A model generated the notes under the pieces. It was given only the letters and a program-made list of their open reading frames with translations, was not told where the DNA came from and made no database searches. The position numbers were made by a program, and so were the translations under genes. A stretch of 37,040 bases of DNA from Candidatus Thalassarchaeaceae archaeon (lineage in GTDB: Archaea > Thermoplasmatota > Poseidoniia > Poseidoniales > Thalassarchaeaceae). Each line of letters opens with the position of its first letter. Position 1 is the stretch's first letter. This document shows positions 34,253 to 37,040 of the stretch, one piece after another. The stretch spans positions 1 to 37,040 of the forward strand of contig JAPYUP010000016.1 of assembly GCA_029940695.1 (NCBI GenBank), read 5' to 3'.

Positions 34253-34341
34253 ACGAGGAATCGAACACGGGTTTCCAACTCCGGGGGCTAGAATGAGATC
34301 CAGGCTACACTATGGATCAGTGACGCTTCCAAGGATTCCCT

Positions 34342-35382
34342 CTAATTGAACGAACGGGCAGGAGAGCGTAGGTGTAGATAATGCGCTACGAATGCAGAGG
34401 ACGCTGATAGCAGTGAGACGATAATCGTCACTTCGGAAAGGAGTGCGGAGGACATGGCGCCAGCCTCGACTCCCAGCCAGATGATGAGGGCGGCGAAGGT
34501 CAGACGGCTTGCGGCCAGTACCTCGAAGTAGGTCGTATCTTCCGGGCCGTGCCCGAGGATTCGGTCCGCGCCGAGCCGGGGAAGAGGTAGTCTGGTCACT
34601 GCGGCAGCGAGCAGGAAAACGATCCATTTCCACGAGCCAGTGATTGCAGACCACTCAATGCGCGCACCGGCGAGAACGAAGAAGGCTGGGACCACCACCG
34701 CACGCATGAGCTTCTGGAGCTGAGCTCTAGCCTCAGATGGAAGTCGATTATGCAGCGCTATGCCCGAACAGAAGGCTAGTAGAGTCAGCAGCACGGTCGG
34801 AGTGCGCAGCACGATGAGGACGAGTAGGACGATGGTACTGTTGACAAGGAATGTGACCCCGAGCAGGTCCTTGGCCAGTGGGGTCTCGATTCGTCGATGG
34901 GTGTCGAGCATGCTCCATGAAATTGCTACCGAGACCTCCGAGAGGGCGAGTCCGGCTACCACCGCCCCCATGCCTGCATCAGGCCAGAGTAGCAGTGCCA
35001 GTGGGGGCAGGACCAATAGGGGAGGTAGCAGTTTCGTGAGAGACGCCTTCGAGACTTCTCGCCATCGCTCACGGAGGTGCTTGAAAGGGAGTGCGAGGCC
35101 CGCGGAGAAGACGACTAGGAGGCCGAGGCCGCCGGTGAGGAGAGACATGGCGGCCTGTGTGGCTGTGGAGCTCTCTGAGCCGGGGACGGAGGCTGCCAGA
35201 TACGGCCAGACGGCCGCTGCCACCATGCCAAACAACAAGTGCCCCAGGGGGGTTGGTAGCGTGCTGACCCGAGCAATTAGGGGATTGGCAGTCCATGCAA
35301 TGGCGAGGCAGGCGCAGATTCCAGCGATGCTGGCGCCCACGGCCATGCTCCTGCGCGTACCGGGTCGTTCTTCAACAGGCAT
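34342..35382 (-). CDS. CPA2-like cation:proton antiporter
   Basis: The 346-residue product has about ten to eleven hydrophobic segments and resembles the membrane domain of CPA2 sodium/potassium-proton antiporters, with GLGLLVVFSAGLALPF, VVAGLALSEVSVAISWSMLD and an FFVLAGARIEWS segment recalling the FFVxxGxxxD pattern of these proteins. It is shorter than most (380-420) and has no regulatory TrkA-type tail. Its ATG lies 88 bases from the likely GNAT start on the other strand. The ion cannot be told from sequence. Confidence 0.65.
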   Translation of the reverse strand: MPVEERPGTRRSMAVGASIAGICACLAIAWTANPLIARVSTLPTPLGHLLFGMVAAAVWPYLAASVPGSESSTATQAAMSLLTGGLGLLVVFSAGLALPFKHLRERWREVSKASLTKLLPPLLVLPPLALLLWPDAGMGAVVAGLALSEVSVAISWSMLDTHRRIETPLAKDLLGVTFLVNSTIVLLVLIVLRTPTVLLTLLAFCSGIALHNRLPSEARAQLQKLMRAVVVPAFFVLAGARIEWSAITGSWKWIVFLLAAAVTRLPLPRLGADRILGHGPEDTTYFEVLAASRLTFAALIIWLGVEAGAMSSALLSEVTIIVSLLSASSAFVAHYLHLRSPARSFN

Positions 35383-35441
35383 GCTCCACTAGAGTTGAAT
35401 GGCAGACCCACGAGCGTCCGAACCCTCTGAGTTCCGGAAAA

Positions 35442-35446
35442 TTATA
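35442..35446 (+). promoter_or_regulatory. TATA box for GNAT gene
   Basis: TTATA in a GGAAAATTATAGG context is centred 27 bases before the GTG at 35471. It lies inside the longer open frame that starts at 35399, which argues that the protein starts later. Confidence 0.5.
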
Positions 35447-35470
35447 GGTAAACCTGCCTTTGCCATCCCT

Positions 35471-35935
35471 GTGAGAATCGAGCGGCTGTCCTTTGATGAG
35501 TGGGAGCGGCTCCGAACAATCCGACTTCGCTCCTTACTCGATTCTCCCGATTCTTTCGATACCACTCACGAACAAGCCTCATTATTCCCGCAAGAGTCGT
35601 GGATCAAGCAACTCCATACTCTTCCTACATTCGTTGCTGTCCTGGATGGCGAGGATGTGGGAATTGTGCGCGGAGGCAATGATGAGGAGAATTCAGACAT
35701 AGGGTGGCTCATCTCCCTTTGGGTAGCTCCCGAAGCACGCGGTCTCGGCATCGGAAAAGGACTCTCCAGGAAGGTCGTCAACTGGGCAGAGTCAGAGAGG
35801 AAGCGCAGTCTGCTGCTTGAAGTCAGAGAGGGGAATGAATTTGCTCGAAATCTGTATGATAGAATGGGCTTCCATCTCAACGGTGGCGTCCCTAGCGACT
35901 GCTGTGAGATTCAGTTAGAGCTTGTTCTTGAATAG
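35471..35935 (+). CDS. GNAT family N-acetyltransferase
   Basis: The 154-residue protein transfers an acetyl group from acetyl-CoA to an amine. It starts with VRIERLSFDEWERLRTIRL, typical of GNAT N-termini, and continues with LYLDSPDSF-like text, the acetyl-CoA loop V-A-P-E-A-R-G-L-G-I-G-K-G-L, and ARNLYDRMGF in the last motif. The GTG at 35471 is preferred to an ATG at 35399 because of the TATA box at 35442 and because the extra 24 residues have no counterpart in the family. Substrate is unknown; relatives acetylate aminoglycosides, polyamines or protein N-termini. Confidence 0.78.
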   Translation: MRIERLSFDEWERLRTIRLRSLLDSPDSFDTTHEQASLFPQESWIKQLHTLPTFVAVLDGEDVGIVRGGNDEENSDIGWLISLWVAPEARGLGIGKGLSRKVVNWAESERKRSLLLEVREGNEFARNLYDRMGFHLNGGVPSDCCEIQLELVLE

Positions 35936-35945
35936 ATATATTTGG

Positions 35946-36141
35946 AACCCATTGAGACCCCTCTGAGTCGTATACGTATCATAGGGTAGGGACTGAGTCG
36001 CCCCCGAGTCAGTCGGTATCTGTGACTCGCATGCACCACAGTGGGTTCCTTGGTGTGACCCTCTGACATGGCCCCCACCTCAATGGGTCCCTTCCCTGCA
36101 CCCTCTGAGTCACGGGCGAGTCAGGGGGGTCTCAATGGGTT
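35946..36141. repeat. MITE-like element bounded by 24-base inverted repeats
   Basis: The arms 35946-35969 and 36118-36141 are reverse complements at 22 of 24 positions. Inside lies a second imperfect inverted repeat (35991-36000 with 36005-36014, one mismatch) and repeated CTCAATGGGT words (36079-36088, 36131-36140). I find no open frame of note inside and no transposase. This accounts for most of the gap between the GNAT gene and the membrane protein. It may be a small non-autonomous element or the source of a structured RNA. Confidence 0.5.
36107..36137 (+). repeat. GAGTC-rich intergenic repeat, copy 2
   Basis: This 31-base copy begins GAGTCACGGGCGAGTCAGG and overlaps the right arm of the inverted-repeat element at 35946-36141. 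Confidence 0.6.
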
Positions 36142-36185
36142 TGATGCCGCCCCAATCTTCATGCCAAATCTATCTATCCAGAGCC

Positions 36186-36929
36186 ATGGGAGGAAGTGAC
36201 GACAGCCAAATCCAGATTCCCAAAACCATCATCTTACCAGAGTTCAAGAATGGCCAAGAATCTCTGGCCGAGATGGATGTGGAAGATCCGAGTGCCTTGG
36301 AAGAAGCCGAATCCAGCACTTCGGAAACGACAAGCAATGTTCCATTTTTCTCCGGATACACGAAGCAGAAGGCGGCCGCAACCGGCCTCTTCGCATTCTC
36401 CTTCCTTGTCGGGGATTGGTGGTGGGATGGATCAAATGGCTTCTCCGCCCTAATAGAATCCACCCTAAGCGTTTCAGAAATGCCAATTTGGGTCTCAGAT
36501 GCAAGGAGGCACATGTATTCTGTTTATGGGTTCAGCGGGATCCTAATACTAATCTCGTGGGCATTGTGGGAAATCGCCCCATTAGTGTTCTTCTGGGGCT
36601 TCGCATTATCTTGGAGAGGATCCTACGGGGCTGGGGTTAATGATGAGCCATCTAACCCACTCGGGGGCCCAGAAGAACTGGAACAACGCCGGAGAAGCGG
36701 GAAGTCCTCCTACAGGTTCCTGATCTCCTTCTCCATACTGTTGTTTGTATTGGACTGCTTTCAGAACATGGTATGGTATGGCTGGGACTTACTTGCCATA
36801 CCCAAAATTCTATCCAACTTTGGGCGCGATAACATCTGGCAGGTGATTGCATTCGGTGCGGTGTTTGGCTTGAACCCGGAGAATGAGTGGAGTTGGAGGT
36901 CATGGTCTCGCCATATTCGGGTCAAGTAG
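36186..36929 (+). CDS. Unknown Trp-rich membrane protein
   Basis: The 247-residue product has a soluble acidic, Ser/Glu-rich N-terminus of about 60 residues and then about four hydrophobic helices with many Trp (FLVGDWWWDG, SWALWEIAPLVFFWGF, LFVLDCFQNMVWYGWDLL). No family is recognised. The ATG at 36186 is preferred to one at 36135, whose extra residues overlap the repeat element. It lies alone between repeat copies and is AT-richer than the bulk of the window, as are TauE and GNAT. Confidence 0.55.
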   Translation: MGGSDDSQIQIPKTIILPEFKNGQESLAEMDVEDPSALEEAESSTSETTSNVPFFSGYTKQKAAATGLFAFSFLVGDWWWDGSNGFSALIESTLSVSEMPIWVSDARRHMYSVYGFSGILILISWALWEIAPLVFFWGFALSWRGSYGAGVNDEPSNPLGGPEELEQRRRSGKSSYRFLISFSILLFVLDCFQNMVWYGWDLLAIPKILSNFGRDNIWQVIAFGAVFGLNPENEWSWRSWSRHIRVK

Positions 36930-36964
36930 GGATTGACTGAGGGGGGATTCATTCGCTACCCATT

Positions 36965-36995
36965 GAATCACGGGTGAGTCAAAGGGGTTTCAAAG
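36965..36995 (+). repeat. GAGTC-rich intergenic repeat, copy 3
   Basis: This 31-base copy begins GAATCACGGGTGAGTCAAAG and ends TTTCAAAG. It follows the membrane protein gene; the remaining bases to 37040 hold no recognisable gene. Confidence 0.6.
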
Positions 36996-37040
36996 GGTGG
37001 AGGTTCAGATGGAAGCGTGAAGAACGATTCTTTCCTATTC

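Noticed and set aside
34241-34320. tRNA-like sequence on the minus strand (GTGTAGCCTGGATCTCAT and TTCGATTCC)
   Set aside because: D-arm and anticodon-like stems can be drawn, but U33 is missing and T and acceptor stems do not pair. At most a decayed tRNA.
34223-36995. CRISPR array from the GAGTC repeats
   Set aside because: The copies differ in orientation, are hundreds of bases apart with genes between them, and there are no regular spacers or cas genes.

Overview
The window reads as a dense chromosomal segment of a euryarchaeon, most likely a marine Group II archaeon (Candidatus Poseidoniia, Thermoplasmatota). Support comes from archaeal ribosomal proteins L40e and an L41e-like peptide, a membrane-anchored archaeal LonB, an UPF0147 protein, archaeal TrmI and AspS, a SAMP-like ubiquitin-fold protein, TATA-type promoters, and a giant surface protein ending in a GWTxEQWxxYGxxYL-type tail that I associate with this lineage. 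The lineage call is an inference from gene content; no 16S gene is present.

Layout. 1-2.5 kb: an L41e-like peptide, a membrane-anchored BNR-repeat protein, a SAMP-like protein and tRNA-Ser(CGA). 2.5-8.8 kb: an AIM24-family protein, then a leftward group (pdxT, a COG2108-like radical SAM enzyme, and a Cas4-like Fe-S nuclease with two C-terminal OB-like units), the divergent pair serC-deoC, and tRNA-Val(CAC). 8.9-15.9 kb: a thioredoxin-CcdA fusion, two tandem thymidylate-kinase-like genes (one with a broken P-loop), and a phosphate module in which an AbrB-PhoU-like regulator faces a PiT transporter fused to a PhoU/DUF47-like domain across an AT-rich control region with two nested perfect inverted repeats. 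15.1-18.9 kb: a leftward operon of P5C dehydrogenase (resembling human ALDH4A1), a sodium/solute symporter and a PAP2-family membrane phosphatase. 19-25.6 kb: purA with a small Cys-rich protein, L40e, a class V aminotransferase, an unknown membrane protein with a Cys-rich tail, UPF0147, an isoaspartyl peptidase/asparaginase and an MFS exporter. 25.6-33.3 kb: lonB, the giant surface thioredoxin-like protein, and divergent trmI-aspS. 33.3-37 kb: a visibly more AT-rich, more loosely packed end with a TauE/SafE permease, a CPA2-like antiporter, a GNAT acetyltransferase, an unknown membrane protein and a family of short GAGTC-rich intergenic repeats.

How the genes work together. The clearest units are phosphate import and its regulation; proline or glutamate-semialdehyde breakdown coupled to sodium symport; membrane quality control by LonB beside an exporter; thiol redox across the membrane (CcdA fusion plus a surface CxxC protein); and translation genes (two tRNAs, trmI, aspS, L40e, L41e). 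Several genes share a TTATA or TTATG box centred 26-29 bases before the start codon or tRNA 5' end, which points to many leaderless mRNAs; I used this to choose some starts.

Most worth a second look: the nested palindromes between the phosphate genes, the perfect 18-base palindrome upstream of the surface protein, the GAGTC repeat family, the degenerate thymidylate kinase paralog, and the Cas4-like nuclease with duplicated OB-like units. I saw no CRISPR array, transposase, integrase or rRNA gene.
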